Assembly (NCBI GenBank): GCA_913055915.1
Contig: CAJXKL010000002.1
Coordinates: 62,001-126,000 of the forward strand
From: an uncultured Candidatus Nemicrothrix sp.
GTDB taxonomy: Bacteria > Actinomycetota > Acidimicrobiia > Acidimicrobiales > MedAcidi-G1
Reading direction: 5' to 3'
DNA length: 64,000 nt
Positions within the stretch are counted from its first letter, which is position 1; every line of letters starts with the position of its first letter. Shown in pieces: positions 9,164 through 18,392 of the stretch. Position numbers and translations under genes: made by a program. The notes under the pieces were generated by a model, which saw only the letters and a list, made by a program, of their open reading frames with translations, was not told the DNA's origin and ran no database searches.

Positions 9164-9780
9164 TGTCGCGCTACACGGGTCCCAGGGCGCGTATTTCGCG
9201 TCGCCTGAGCACGAACATCTTCGGGACCAAGGGTGAAACCGTTGCCCTCGACAAGCGTCCCTATCCACCCGGGGAGCACGGTCGTACCCGCCGCCGGGGC
9301 AACCCTTCCGAGTACCTGGCCCAGCTCCAGGAGAAGCAGAAGGCCAGGTTCTCCTACGGTCTGACAGAGCGACAGTTCAGGCGCCTCTACGACGAGGCCA
9401 ACCGTCGTGACGGTGTCACCGGCGACAACCTGCTCCGGTTCCTGGAGTTGCGCCTCGACAACGTGGTCTACAGGGCCGGCATGGCTGCGACCCGACCGCA
9501 GGCCCGCCAGATGGTCAACCATGGCCATGTCAACGTCGATGGGCGTCGTGTCGACATCCCCAGCTTCCGTGTCAAGAAGGGCCAGGTCGTGACCCTGCGT
9601 GACAAGGCCAGGAACATGGTCGTGGTGCAGTGGAACATCGACGTGCTCGACCGTCAGGCTCCGGCATGGCTCGAGGTCGCCGACGGCGGCCACGAGGTCA
9701 CCGTTAAGGAACTGCCCCTCCGTGACCAGATCGACATCCCGCTCCGGGAACAGCTCGTGGTCGAACTCTACAGCAAGTAA
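9163..9780 (+). CDS. rpsD: 30S ribosomal protein S4
   Basis: Primary assembly and mRNA-helicase-site protein, 205 residues from the ATG at 9163 ([15 protein letters not shown]). It contains the S4 RNA-binding domain ([31 protein letters not shown]). No N-terminal zinc cysteines, so it is the C- form. The longer open frame from 9133 runs inside rpsK. The start codon overlaps the rpsK stop. Confidence 0.97.
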   Translation: MSRYTGPRARISRRLSTNIFGTKGETVALDKRPYPPGEHGRTRRRGNPSEYLAQLQEKQKARFSYGLTERQFRRLYDEANRRDGVTGDNLLRFLELRLDNVVYRAGMAATRPQARQMVNHGHVNVDGRRVDIPSFRVKKGQVVTLRDKARNMVVVQWNIDVLDRQAPAWLEVADGGHEVTVKELPLRDQIDIPLREQLVVELYSK

Positions 9781-9862
9781 CCGACAGGGGCCTCCGGCAC
9801 GGCTTCATTGCTCAACCCGGGACCTGCAGACAAACGATTCGAACAACACAGACAGTTGGTCG

Positions 9863-9885
9863 GGTTCCCTCCGGGAGCCGGAACC
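9863..9885 (+). other. Hairpin in the rpsD-rpoA gap
   Basis: GGTTCC/GGAACC outer stem with an inner CTC/GAG stem, in the 142-nt gap before rpoA. No T-run. It could be a leader structure modulating rpoA translation; this is inference. No promoter I would defend is visible in the gap. Confidence 0.3.
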
Positions 9886-9922
9886 AGGAAGCGCTGCGAA
9901 GGCAGCGAGAAGGTGGGCAGCC

Positions 9923-10861
9923 ATGCTGGTCATTCAGCGTCCGACCGTTGAGGTCGAAACCGAACTAGAAGGAAATCGCCAGCAGTTCGCTGTGGGTCCG
10001 CTCGAGCCGGGCTTCGGCCATACCCTCGGCAACTCCCTACGTCGCACCCTGTTGTCGTCCATTCCGGGCGCGGCGGTGACACAGGTTCGCTTTGACGATG
10101 CTCTCCATGAGTTCGGCACGATCGAAGGTGTCGTCGAGGACGTCACCGACATCATCTTGAACCTGAAGGACCTTGAGGTCCGCTGCCACAGTGACGAGCC
10201 CGTGACCCTTCGTGTCGATGTCCGTGGTGCTGTCGATGTCACAGCCGAGGTGTTGGCTACCAACGACGAGGTCGAGGTCGTGAACCCCGACCTGCACCTG
10301 GCGACGCTGAACTCCAAGGGCCGGCTGGCCTTTGAACTGACGGTCGAGCGTGGCCGTGGCTTCCTGCCTGCCGAGCGTGTCGGCGGTGAGCCGGTCATCG
10401 GGGTCATTCTCGTTGATGCCCTGTTCTCACCGGTTCGCCGGGTTGCCTTCAATGTCTCACCCACCCGGGTGGAGCAGTCGAGCGACTACGACAGGCTAGT
10501 GCTCGACATCGAGACCGATGGAACCATCTCCCCCCGGGAGGCCCTGGCTTCGGCTGGCGCCACGTTGGGTTCCCTGATCCAACTTGTCGAGAACATGAGC
10601 GATGAGCCTCAGGGTCTTGAGCTCGGCGAGGCCGAGTCCGCGATCGTGGGCTCCCCCGACATGGCCCTCCCCATCGAGGACCTAGATCTCTCGGAGCGTC
10701 CCCGCAACTGTCTCAAGCGTGCCCAGGTCGACACCATCGGCCAGTTGCTCGAGAAGTCCGAGGACGACCTCCTGGCTGTCACCAATTTCGGCCAGAAGTC
10801 CCTCGACGAGGTGATCGAGAAGTTGGACGAGCGGGGCCTGTCTCTGCGGGTTCGGGGCTGA
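9923..10861 (+). CDS. rpoA: DNA-directed RNA polymerase alpha subunit
   Basis: Assembly platform of RNA polymerase, 312 residues from the ATG at 9923. N-terminal dimerisation domain: [21 protein letters not shown]. Linker about residues 225-245, then the C-terminal domain ([28 protein letters not shown]) that binds UP elements and activators. An in-frame extension to 9599 lies within rpsD and is not coding. GAAGGTGGG precedes the ATG as ribosome-binding site. Confidence 0.98.
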   Translation: MLVIQRPTVEVETELEGNRQQFAVGPLEPGFGHTLGNSLRRTLLSSIPGAAVTQVRFDDALHEFGTIEGVVEDVTDIILNLKDLEVRCHSDEPVTLRVDVRGAVDVTAEVLATNDEVEVVNPDLHLATLNSKGRLAFELTVERGRGFLPAERVGGEPVIGVILVDALFSPVRRVAFNVSPTRVEQSSDYDRLVLDIETDGTISPREALASAGATLGSLIQLVENMSDEPQGLELGEAESAIVGSPDMALPIEDLDLSERPRNCLKRAQVDTIGQLLEKSEDDLLAVTNFGQKSLDEVIEKLDERGLSLRVRG

Positions 10862-10865
10862 GAAC

Positions 10866-11219
10866 ATGCCTGCAACTCCAAGGAAGGGCCGCCGTTTCGG
10901 TGGCAGTTCTGCGCACCAGAAGTCGATGATGGCCAACCTGGTTGCTTCGTTGATCGCTGCTGAGGCGATCACGACGACCGAGGCCAAGGCCAAGGCGGTG
11001 CGTCCGATAGCCGAGAAGATGATCACCAAGGCCCGCAAGGGCGGCCTCCACAACCACCGTCAGGTGGTGTCGTTCCTGCGTGACCGGGAGATGACCGCAA
11101 AGCTCTTCGACGAGATAGGCCCGCGCTACGAGGACCGGCTGGGTGGTTACACCCGGATCCTCAAGGTGGGGCCGCGCCACGGCGACAAGGCGCCGATGGC
11201 CCGTATCGAACTTGTCTGA
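10866..11219 (+). CDS. rplQ: 50S ribosomal protein L17
   Basis: Exit-tunnel-rim protein of 117 residues. It has the [21 protein letters not shown] core, the [18 protein letters not shown] block and a C-terminal [16 protein letters not shown]. Last gene of the alpha cluster, 4 nt after rpoA. Confidence 0.97.
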   Translation: MPATPRKGRRFGGSSAHQKSMMANLVASLIAAEAITTTEAKAKAVRPIAEKMITKARKGGLHNHRQVVSFLRDREMTAKLFDEIGPRYEDRLGGYTRILKVGPRHGDKAPMARIELV

Positions 11220-11257
11220 TCTCCTGTAGCCACCTCAGGTAGTCTGGCCAGGTAATT

Positions 11258-12016
11258 GTGAGAGTTCGGGCAGGGGTCGCATACGACGGGGCACCGTTTC
11301 ACGGATTTGCGGTCAACAGGGATGTACGCACCATCGCTGGTGACCTCGAGGCCGTCCTGGCCCGGGTCGTCGGGTCCGAGGTGGTCGTCACCTGTGCCGG
11401 TCGTACCGACCGTGGAGTTCACGCTGCTGGCCAGGTTCTCAGCTTCGACGTTCCAGATGATGTCGACCTTGGCAAGTTGTGCCGGTCGGTCAACCGGCTG
11501 TGTGCGCCTTCGATCGTCATGTCGGATATCGAAGCGGCCGAGGATGACTTTGACGCCCGGTTCAATGCAACCGGTCGGACATATCGCTACCGGGTCCTGA
11601 ACCGGCCCCGTCCTGACCCCCTCCTGTCGCCGACGACCTGGCACGTGGCAGAGGCACTCGATATGTCTGCGATGAATACGGCGTGTGCCGACCTGATCGG
11701 TGAGCATGACTTCACCTCGTTCTGCAGGCGGCGCAAGAACCCACTCAGCGAGAGCGCCAAGGTGCTCGTCAGGCGGATTGAGGAAGCTGCATGGAGTGGC
11801 CCTGTCGATGACGTCCTGGTCTTCGAGATAACGGCATCGGCCTTCTGCCACCAGATGGTAAGGTCGATCGTTGGGGTTCTGGTACCGATCGGGGCTGGAT
11901 GGCTTCCCGTCACAGGGGTGGCGAAGGTGCTCGCAGCCCTTGACCGTCAGGCTGCTGGCAAGCCGGCTCCACCCCAGGGCCTTTCTCTCTGGTCCGTCCG
12001 GTATCCGGTCGGTTGA
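11258..12016 (+). CDS. truA: tRNA pseudouridine(38-40) synthase TruA
   Basis: Isomerises uridines 38-40 in tRNA anticodon arms. 252 residues; the catalytic Asp51 sits in CAGRTDRGVHA. Further TruA blocks are DFDARFNATGRTYRYR and FCHQMVRSIVG. GTG start preceded by TAGTCT (11240-11245), which would place the transcript start only about 6 nt upstream. It commonly follows rplQ in actinobacteria. Confidence 0.96.
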   Translation: MRVRAGVAYDGAPFHGFAVNRDVRTIAGDLEAVLARVVGSEVVVTCAGRTDRGVHAAGQVLSFDVPDDVDLGKLCRSVNRLCAPSIVMSDIEAAEDDFDARFNATGRTYRYRVLNRPRPDPLLSPTTWHVAEALDMSAMNTACADLIGEHDFTSFCRRRKNPLSESAKVLVRRIEEAAWSGPVDDVLVFEITASAFCHQMVRSIVGVLVPIGAGWLPVTGVAKVLAALDRQAAGKPAPPQGLSLWSVRYPVG

Positions 12017-12042
12017 GCCGATCCCATGCGATGCCCGGCGGG

Positions 12043-12071
12043 TTGCCGGGCGGGGGTGTCGGGCATAGCCT
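12043..12071 (+). promoter_or_regulatory. Candidate promoter for rplM-rpsI
   Basis: TTGCCG (12043-12048), a 17-nt spacer and TAGCCT (12066-12071), in the 162-nt gap between truA and rplM. It leaves a leader of about 100 nt with several GC-rich repeats, a possible site for L13-type autoregulation. Judged from hexamers and spacing only. Confidence 0.4.
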
Positions 12072-12178
12072 TTACCCCCGGTTCGTGTGGTGACCGGGGT
12101 CTATCCCAGTTACCTGCATCCGGACCGGGCCGTGTCCCGGAACCGGGCTCCACGGCTACACATTCGAGAGGAACACCC

Positions 12179-12631
12179 GTGTCCACCTATACACCCAAGG
12201 CAGGCGAGATCGAGCGTGCGTGGCACGTCGTCGACGCTGATGGCCTGGTACTCGGTCGCCTCGCCTCCGAGGTGGCTTCGGTCCTCCGCGGCAAGCACAA
12301 GCCCACCTTCACCCCCCATGTCGACACCGGCGACCACGTCGTCATCGTGAACGCCGGCAAGGTGGTCCTGACCGGTGCCAAGGAGTCCGACAAGAACGTC
12401 TACGACCACTCCGGCTACCCGGGTGGTCTCAAGTCCCGTACTTACGGTCAGTTCCTTGCCGACAAGCCCGAAGAGGCGCTTCGCCGCACCGTCAGGGGCA
12501 TGCTCCCACGGAACCGTTTGGGCCGCCAGATGCTCAAGAAGCTGAAGGTCTACCGCGGCGCCGAACATCCCCATGGGGCACAGCAGCCGCAGCCGCTGGC
12601 CCTTGAACACACCAGGGCCCGTAGGGCCTGA
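12179..12631 (+). CDS. rplM: 50S ribosomal protein L13
   Basis: Early-assembly large-subunit protein, 150 residues from the GTG at 12179, which has GAGAGGA 7 nt upstream. Core motifs: [50 protein letters not shown]. The longer open frame from 12026 is upstream noise. Operon partner rpsI follows. Confidence 0.97.
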   Translation: MSTYTPKAGEIERAWHVVDADGLVLGRLASEVASVLRGKHKPTFTPHVDTGDHVVIVNAGKVVLTGAKESDKNVYDHSGYPGGLKSRTYGQFLADKPEEALRRTVRGMLPRNRLGRQMLKKLKVYRGAEHPHGAQQPQPLALEHTRARRA

Positions 12632-12645
12632 CCGAGGAACAGCTG

Positions 12646-13038
12646 ATGTCTAAGCCGATCATCCAGACCACAGGCCGTCGCAAGAGATCCGTAGCGCGCG
12701 TGCGCCTGCGTCCCGGGACCGGCACCGTGACGGTCAACGGCCGTCCTGTTGTCGACTACTTCCCATCTGAGAGCCACCGCCTCGTGTTCATGGAGCCCCT
12801 TCGGGTCACAGCCACGGAGGGCACATACGACATCGACGCGACCCTCCATGGTGGTGGTGTTAGCGGCCAGGCTGGAGCCCTTCGCCTTGGCATTGCCAGG
12901 GCTCTCGAGGCTCTCGAGTCCGAGAGGCGTCCTGCGCTCAAGGAGGCCGGGTTTCTTACCCGCGATGATCGCAAGAAGGAGTCCAAGAAGTACGGCCTCA
13001 AGAAGGCCCGTAAGGCTCCGCAGTACAGCAAGCGCTGA
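12646..13038 (+). CDS. rpsI: 30S ribosomal protein S9
   Basis: Head protein whose C-terminal tail touches the P-site tRNA; 130 residues. [14 protein letters not shown], the [19 protein letters not shown] block and the ending [12 protein letters not shown] are diagnostic, with the terminal Lys-Arg intact. Confidence 0.98.
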   Translation: MSKPIIQTTGRRKRSVARVRLRPGTGTVTVNGRPVVDYFPSESHRLVFMEPLRVTATEGTYDIDATLHGGGVSGQAGALRLGIARALEALESERRPALKEAGFLTRDDRKKESKKYGLKKARKAPQYSKR

Positions 13039-13069
13039 ACCCCGCGGGTACCGGGAGCAGCCCGGCCCG

Positions 13070-13081
13070 TAGTCTTCAGAG
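13070..13081 (+). promoter_or_regulatory. -10 element positioned for leaderless glmM mRNA
   Basis: TAGTCT (13070-13075) followed by 6 nt and the ATG of glmM, so transcription would begin at the start codon. No clear -35. No ribosome-binding site precedes the ATG, which agrees with leaderless translation. Confidence 0.5.
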
Positions 13082-14422
13082 ATGGACCTCAGCTTCGGGA
13101 CCGACGGGGTCCGCGGACGAATAGGCACCGAACTCGACGCTGCCTCGGTACGAGGCCTGGGTTTGGCAGCGGCTGGCCACCTGGGCTCAGCCAGGGTGGT
13201 TGTCGGACACGATTCACGCGAGTCCGGTCCCGACCTGTTGTATGCCCTCGCCGACGGCTTCGTAGCCGGTGGGGTCGAGGTGGTGTCCATCGGCATGGCG
13301 CCGACTCCGGCCGTGGCATGTCTGGCCGCCCTGGACTCGGTTGCCGGGGCAATGGTCTCGGCTTCGCACAACCCCTGGTGGGACAACGGTGTGAAGTTGT
13401 TTGCTGCCGGTGGGCGCAAGCTGGGTGACGCAACCCAGGCAGCGATCCAGGAGGTCTGGCATCTGCGCCCCCGGCTCGACCCGACCGGCAACTTCTCCGT
13501 TGTCGACGTCGACGACGGTCGGTGGGCCGACTCCGTTGTGAGCTCAGTTGCCCCCGGGGTGCTTACCGGGATGCGTCTTGTCGTTGACTGCGCAAACGGT
13601 GCCACGTCTTTGAGCGCCGGCGGGGTTCTGTCGAAGCTCGGCGCACAGGTGACCGTCATCCACGATTCTCCCGACGGCCGGAACATCAACGAGGGGTGCG
13701 GATCCACGAGGCCCGAAGGCCTGCAGGATGCAGTGGTGTCGTTGGGGGCCGATGCGGGCCTTGCGTTCGATGGAGACGGTGACCGTGTAGTCGTCGTGGC
13801 CGCTGATGGTTCTCTGCTGGACGGCGACCACCTGTTGGCCATCTGCGCGGTGGACCGCCTCGGTAGGGGGTTGTTGACCGGGTCGACCGTCGTCGTCACC
13901 GTCATGGCCAACCTGGGCCTTCGTCGTGGCCTCGCTGATCACGGAATCATGGTCCATGAGACCGATGTCGGGGACCGCAACGTTCTGGAGGCGCTCGACA
14001 ACGGCGGCTGGTCCCTGGGTGGTGAGCAGTCCGGCCACATTGTGTTCCCCGAGTTCGCCACTACAGGTGACGGCCTGCTGACCGGGGTGCAGGTTCTTGA
14101 TGCAGTGGTGAGGGCGGGCCGCACGATCGGAGACATGGCCGCCGAGTTGGTCAGCCGTGCGCCACAGGTCCTCGAGAGCATCCCGGTGTCGGGGAGCGGT
14201 GCTGCCGTTGTGGCCGGTGTCGCAGACCTGATCCACGAGGAGGCGGATCGCCTCGGCTCGAATGGGCGTGTGCTGGTGAGACCCTCAGGGACCGAGCCCG
14301 TGGTGAGGGTGATGGTCGAGGCAGTTGATGCCGGTACAGCCGAGGCCGTGGCAGAGAGGCTCTGTCTGGCCGTAAGGAATGCTGACGCGGGCACTGAACC
14401 GGGGGCCGCGACGGGCAGTTGA
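13082..14422 (+). CDS. glmM: Phosphoglucosamine mutase
   Basis: Converts glucosamine-6-phosphate to glucosamine-1-phosphate for UDP-GlcNAc. 446 residues, typical. Domain I begins FGTDGVRG; the phosphorylated catalytic Ser95 lies in SASHNP; the metal loop is FDGDGDR; the sugar-binding GGEQSGH and the phosphate-binding RPSGTEP are all present. It is next to glmS, its pathway partner. Confidence 0.97.
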   Translation: MDLSFGTDGVRGRIGTELDAASVRGLGLAAAGHLGSARVVVGHDSRESGPDLLYALADGFVAGGVEVVSIGMAPTPAVACLAALDSVAGAMVSASHNPWWDNGVKLFAAGGRKLGDATQAAIQEVWHLRPRLDPTGNFSVVDVDDGRWADSVVSSVAPGVLTGMRLVVDCANGATSLSAGGVLSKLGAQVTVIHDSPDGRNINEGCGSTRPEGLQDAVVSLGADAGLAFDGDGDRVVVVAADGSLLDGDHLLAICAVDRLGRGLLTGSTVVVTVMANLGLRRGLADHGIMVHETDVGDRNVLEALDNGGWSLGGEQSGHIVFPEFATTGDGLLTGVQVLDAVVRAGRTIGDMAAELVSRAPQVLESIPVSGSGAAVVAGVADLIHEEADRLGSNGRVLVRPSGTEPVVRVMVEAVDAGTAEAVAERLCLAVRNADAGTEPGAATGS

Positions 14423-14433
14423 CCGGACGGTCC

Positions 14434-14439
14434 TAGAAT
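14434..14439 (+). promoter_or_regulatory. Candidate -10 upstream of glmS
   Basis: TAGAAT just after the glmM stop; transcription would start near 14446 and give glmS a leader of about 100 nt ending in a purine-rich stretch (GCGAGGATCAGGG) before the ATG. I see no resemblance to the glmS ribozyme core. Confidence 0.35.
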
Positions 14440-14544
14440 TGGTGGAAGGGCACCCCTGGAGGGCGCGCCACAGATCCGGATACACCGGCTCCGATACGAG
14501 AACCAAGGCCTGCCGATCAGGCGAGAAAGGGCGAGGATCAGGGC

Positions 14545-17500
14545 ATGTGCGGCATTATCGCGGTTCTCAGGCGGCCCTCGGGTCGGCCGGTTCCGACGGC
14601 TACAGATGTCACAGGTCCCGTTCAACTGGCTCTTGATCTCCTCGGTGGGTTGGTAGCCGCTCCAGACGAAGTCGGCCTGAAGGAGGTGGCCGACCAGCTT
14701 GAACTGGCCGACCGGTTGTTGGGTGGTGTTTCCGGGTTGACGGCAATGGAGGCCGAAGGTTCGCTCATCGGGTCACTTGATCTACTGCTGGAACAGGTTT
14801 CTGAGCACCTCATTCGGATGGAGAAGGTCCTCGAAGGTGCGCGGGCCGACCTCGAGTTGGCCAACGTCGCCCTGGTGAGGGCCAGGGACGCTGCATGGTC
14901 GCTGTGCCACGACCGCATGGGTGCCCATGCCGGCGTGGCTTCGCTGTCGTCACTGCGCCGGCCACCCAGCGAGTCCGGCCGTGCCGTGCTGCTCTCGGTC
15001 CACCAGGCCCTCACCGCCATCGACAGGCTGGAGGTTCGTGGTCGGGATTCGGCGGGCCTCGTCGTAACCGTCTGGGACCACGGCTTCGATGACGTTGACG
15101 TGATGGGCCGTGACGAGGATCCCCTTCTCCGCAGCGGAGCGGTCAGGCCCCTCGCCGGCGGCGGCTTCTCGTTCGTGGTGAAGGCTGCAGCGGAGATCGG
15201 GGAGTTGGGGGACAACACCGCTGCAATGCGAAGGGCTCTCGCCGGTGACACGGTGCTGGCCGGCCTGCTCGTCAGCCCGTCGGTTCGTGGTGCCGTGCTG
15301 GGCCACACCCGCTGGGCCAGCGTCGGCCTCATTTCTGAGGCGAACGCACATCCGCTCGACTCCACCCGGGCCGACGGAGCGGCCGCACCGCTGGTGCTGG
15401 CCGTCCAGAACGGCGATGTCGACAACCATGCGGACCTTGTTGCCTCCGAGGACCTTTCGGTGGCAGCCGAGATCACGACCGACACGAGGGTTGTTTCTGC
15501 GTTGTGTGCAAGGCACCTGACCGCAGGCGAGTCCGAGGACGAGGCCTTCCGACGTACCGTCGCCGCCTTTGAGGGGTCGGTCGCCGTAGCTGCTTCGATG
15601 GGTGCCTCTCCAGATCGCCTCTGGCTGGCCCTACGCGGCAGTGGACAGGCCCTCTACGTAGGCGTTGCCGAAGACGCCTTCATCGTCGCGAGTGAGCCGT
15701 ACGGGGTGGTGGAGCTGACAGATGCCTACCTGCGAATGGAGGGAGGGGCCGTCTCTGATGGTGTCGGCCCGGCGGTCGGCAACGGCCAGATCATCGGGTT
15801 GGACGGTTCGCTTGCCGGTGACCTGGCCGGCATCGACCGACGGTCCTACGACGGCAGGCTGCTCCCAGTGGGAGAGCACGAGTTCGTTAGGGCCGGCATC
15901 ACCACACGTGACATTGACCGCGGCGACAGCCCTCACTATCTGATCAAGGAGATTGGCGAGGCTCCGGCTTCGGTCCGGTCCACCCTGCGGGGCAGGCTCG
16001 TCGATGTCAACGGTACGCCTACGGTGAGGCTCGGAGAACGTGCCCTGGGCGCTGACCTGCGCGCCGACCTGGCTGGGGGCCGGATCCGTCGGGTGACCAT
16101 CATCGGACAGGGAACCGCAGCAGTGGCGGGCGAGGCGGTTGCGCTCTCGGTAGCCGCAGAGTTCGCAGGGTCAGACCTGATCACCGAGGCGAGGACTGCC
16201 ACAGAACTGTCTGGCTCAGGTCTGCGTCGCGACATGTCAGACACCCTGATTGTCGCGATCAGCCAGTCCGGTACGACTACCGACACCAATCGCACCGTTG
16301 ACCTGGTGAGGGCCCGCGGTGCCAGGGTGCTCGCAATAGTGAACCGTAGGAACAGCGACCTGACCGATCGGGCCGACGGCGTGTTCTACACATCCGATGG
16401 TCGTGACGTCGAGATGAGCGTCGCATCCACCAAGGCCTTCTACGCCCAGGTGGTGGCAGGCGTCCTGTTGGCAGCGGCGCTCGCCGATGCCGCCGGCCTC
16501 CCCGGTGCCGATGACCGGGCGGGCCTCCTCGACGGCTTGCGCGAGCTTCCCGAAGCCATGGTCGAGGTGTTGGCGCTACAGGAGCAGATCGGGAATGTGG
16601 CTGACCGGTACGGGCCCGGGCGTCGCCACTGGGCCGTTGTCGGAACTGGTGCGAACCTGATCGCGGCCCGCGAGATCAGGATCAAGCTCTCAGAACTCTG
16701 TTACAAGTCCATCGCCGCTGACGCCACCGAGGACAAGAAGCACATCGACCTGTCGGCTGAGCCGCTGGTGCTTGTCTGTGCCACCGGAATGGTGGGTTCG
16801 ACGGCTGATGACGTGGCCAAGGAGGTTGCCATCTACCGGGCCCACAAGGCCGCGCCGATTGTCGTTACCGACGCCGATCCCGGCCTCGGTAGGTTCCCTG
16901 ACGCCCTCGACGTCGTGACCGTTCCGCGGGTGCACCCGCGTCTGGCATTCGTGCTCTCGACAATGGTCGGGCACCTGTTCGGCTACGAGGCTGCGCGTTC
17001 CATCGACGCCCAGGCGACCCCGCTGCGAGAGGCACATGCCGCCATCGAACGCCTGGCTGCGGCCGGTCTGGCAGCTGATGCATCCACCGGCCCGGTCGAG
17101 GCCCTGCGGTCGCAGTTGAGGCCGCTGGCATCCCGGTTCTTCGACGAGCTCAGGTCTGGCCGCCTGAACGGCCACCTCGAAGCTTCAACGGCTGCCCGCC
17201 TGTCAGCACAGTTCCGTTACGCCACCGGAGACCTGCCACTGGAGTCCTATCAGCTTGAGTTCGGTCCGGTTGGCACCCCGGCGCTGGTACTCGACGACCT
17301 GGCCGGAGCCCTGACGCAGGCCATCGAGGAACTCACCCGACCCATCGACGCCATCAAGCACCAGGCCAAGACGGTCACGGTGGGGATCTCCAGGAGCGAC
17401 GAGATGCTCCTCACCGCCGGCCTTGTCCGCGAGGTCCTCGATGCCGGGGCGCCGCGTGATTCGCTCAGCTACAGGACCCTACGGTTGCTCGCCGACCTGG

Positions 17501-17976
17501 ACGCTGCCGTTGCCCAGGTCGTCGGGTTCACCCGTTACCGGGTCGATGGGTTCGACGGGGACACCCCGACGGTGGCGATCGTCGACAGGGGTGGAATCTC
17601 CACGGGCATTGAGTCACGTTCTGATCGTGATCCTGCACTTCGCGGCACCAAGCACAGCGTGGTCGTGGCACGTGAGGTTCTCGTTACCCGGGGAGCCAGG
17701 GACGGCCGCACGATCGTCCTGGTTCCCGAGGTAAAGGACCGTCAGGCGGTCGGCCTGACCCTGCTTCATGTGGTGCTCCACGAGTACCTGCCTCCTGATG
17801 ACCTGCGTGGTGTGCTCCATGGCTACCGCAACCGGTACGACAAGATCCGCGATGCCGTCTGTGAGACAGAGCCCCACCTGCGCGACGACCGGTTGGCCGA
17901 CCTGCCAGTCGAGGACCTCCTGGTTGATCCCGTGGGAGGGATAGCTGATCGCCTTCGTGCGGAGGGTTCGTCCTGA
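14545..17976 (+). CDS. glmS: GlmS-type glutamine:fructose-6-phosphate aminotransferase, double-length form
   Basis: Expected to make glucosamine-6-phosphate from fructose-6-phosphate and glutamine. The product has 1143 residues against about 610 for ordinary GlmS. Glutaminase parts are recognisable but spread out: nucleophile Cys2 in MCGII, RGRDSAG at 165-171, HTRWAS at 254-259 and QNGDVDNH at 288-295. The hinge HYLIKEIGEAP (464-474) leads to SIS domain 1 with SQSGTT at 573-578 and STKAF; SIS domain 2 follows (about 690-860) and the family lysine tail resembles AKTVTV near 940. Two parts are extra: about 140 mostly helical residues (about 15-155) between Cys2 and RGRDSAG, and about 200 residues after 945. 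Neither is a domain I can name. Lies downstream of glmM. Confidence 0.85.
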   Translation: MCGIIAVLRRPSGRPVPTATDVTGPVQLALDLLGGLVAAPDEVGLKEVADQLELADRLLGGVSGLTAMEAEGSLIGSLDLLLEQVSEHLIRMEKVLEGARADLELANVALVRARDAAWSLCHDRMGAHAGVASLSSLRRPPSESGRAVLLSVHQALTAIDRLEVRGRDSAGLVVTVWDHGFDDVDVMGRDEDPLLRSGAVRPLAGGGFSFVVKAAAEIGELGDNTAAMRRALAGDTVLAGLLVSPSVRGAVLGHTRWASVGLISEANAHPLDSTRADGAAAPLVLAVQNGDVDNHADLVASEDLSVAAEITTDTRVVSALCARHLTAGESEDEAFRRTVAAFEGSVAVAASMGASPDRLWLALRGSGQALYVGVAEDAFIVASEPYGVVELTDAYLRMEGGAVSDGVGPAVGNGQIIGLDGSLAGDLAGIDRRSYDGRLLPVGEHEFVRAGITTRDIDRGDSPHYLIKEIGEAPASVRSTLRGRLVDVNGTPTVRLGERALGADLRADLAGGRIRRVTIIGQGTAAVAGEAVALSVAAEFAGSDLITEARTATELSGSGLRRDMSDTLIVAISQSGTTTDTNRTVDLVRARGARVLAIVNRRNSDLTDRADGVFYTSDGRDVEMSVASTKAFYAQVVAGVLLAAALADAAGLPGADDRAGLLDGLRELPEAMVEVLALQEQIGNVADRYGPGRRHWAVVGTGANLIAAREIRIKLSELCYKSIAADATEDKKHIDLSAEPLVLVCATGMVGSTADDVAKEVAIYRAHKAAPIVVTDADPGLGRFPDALDVVTVPRVHPRLAFVLSTMVGHLFGYEAARSIDAQATPLREAHAAIERLAAAGLAADASTGPVEALRSQLRPLASRFFDELRSGRLNGHLEASTAARLSAQFRYATGDLPLESYQLEFGPVGTPALVLDDLAGALTQAIEELTRPIDAIKHQAKTVTVGISRSDEMLLTAGLVREVLDAGAPRDSLSYRTLRLLADLDAAVAQVVGFTRYRVDGFDGDTPTVAIVDRGGISTGIESRSDRDPALRGTKHSVVVAREVLVTRGARDGRTIVLVPEVKDRQAVGLTLLHVVLHEYLPPDDLRGVLHGYRNRYDKIRDAVCETEPHLRDDRLADLPVEDLLVDPVGGIADRLRAEGSS

Positions 17977-17998
17977 TGCGGGCGGTGGGGGCGCCGCG

Positions 17999-18364
17999 TT
18001 GATTGGTATCGGAACGGACCTGGTCGACATGGGGCGCTTCCGCCGTTCCCTTGAGCGCACCCCCGGCCTGAGGGCACGGTTGTTCAGGCCGGCTGAGCGT
18101 GCCTACGCCGACCTGCGAGCCGATCCGACGGAGAGGTATGCGGTTCGATTTGCGGCCAAGGAGGCGGTGCTCAAGGCACTCGGCCTCGGCCTGGGTGGTG
18201 CCGCGATGTATGACATCGAGGTTGTGCGCGAGCCGTCTGGCAGGCCGGCCCTGCTCCTTCACGGCGGAGCGGCCGAAGCCGCCAGCGCTGCCGGCGTGGA
18301 GCGCTGGCTCCTGACCCTCAGCCACACCGACCTGGTGGCGACGGCCACGGCGGTGGCTCTGTGA
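17999..18364 (+). CDS. acpS: Holo-[acyl-carrier-protein] synthase
   Basis: Transfers 4'-phosphopantetheine from CoA to acyl carrier protein. From TTG 17999 it is 121 residues, normal for AcpS. Motifs: IGIGTDLVD with the metal Asp, and RFAAKEAVLKALG. A GTG at 17957 is in frame but lies inside glmS and has no ribosome-binding site, whereas GGTGGGGG precedes the TTG by about 8 nt. The start choice is reasonable but not certain. Confidence 0.9.
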   Translation: MIGIGTDLVDMGRFRRSLERTPGLRARLFRPAERAYADLRADPTERYAVRFAAKEAVLKALGLGLGGAAMYDIEVVREPSGRPALLLHGGAAEAASAAGVERWLLTLSHTDLVATATAVAL

Positions 18365-18392
18365 CGGGCCGGGCTCTCAGGGCGGCCGTGTC

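Noticed and set aside
12550-13911. 453-codon minus-strand open frame
   Set aside because: Antisense to rpsI and glmM; composition is the third-position shadow of GC-rich genes, with no family motif.
14440-14544. glmS ribozyme or riboswitch in the glmS leader
   Set aside because: The leader of about 100 nt shows no resemblance to the ribozyme core or pseudoknots, and this ribozyme is not typical of actinobacteria.
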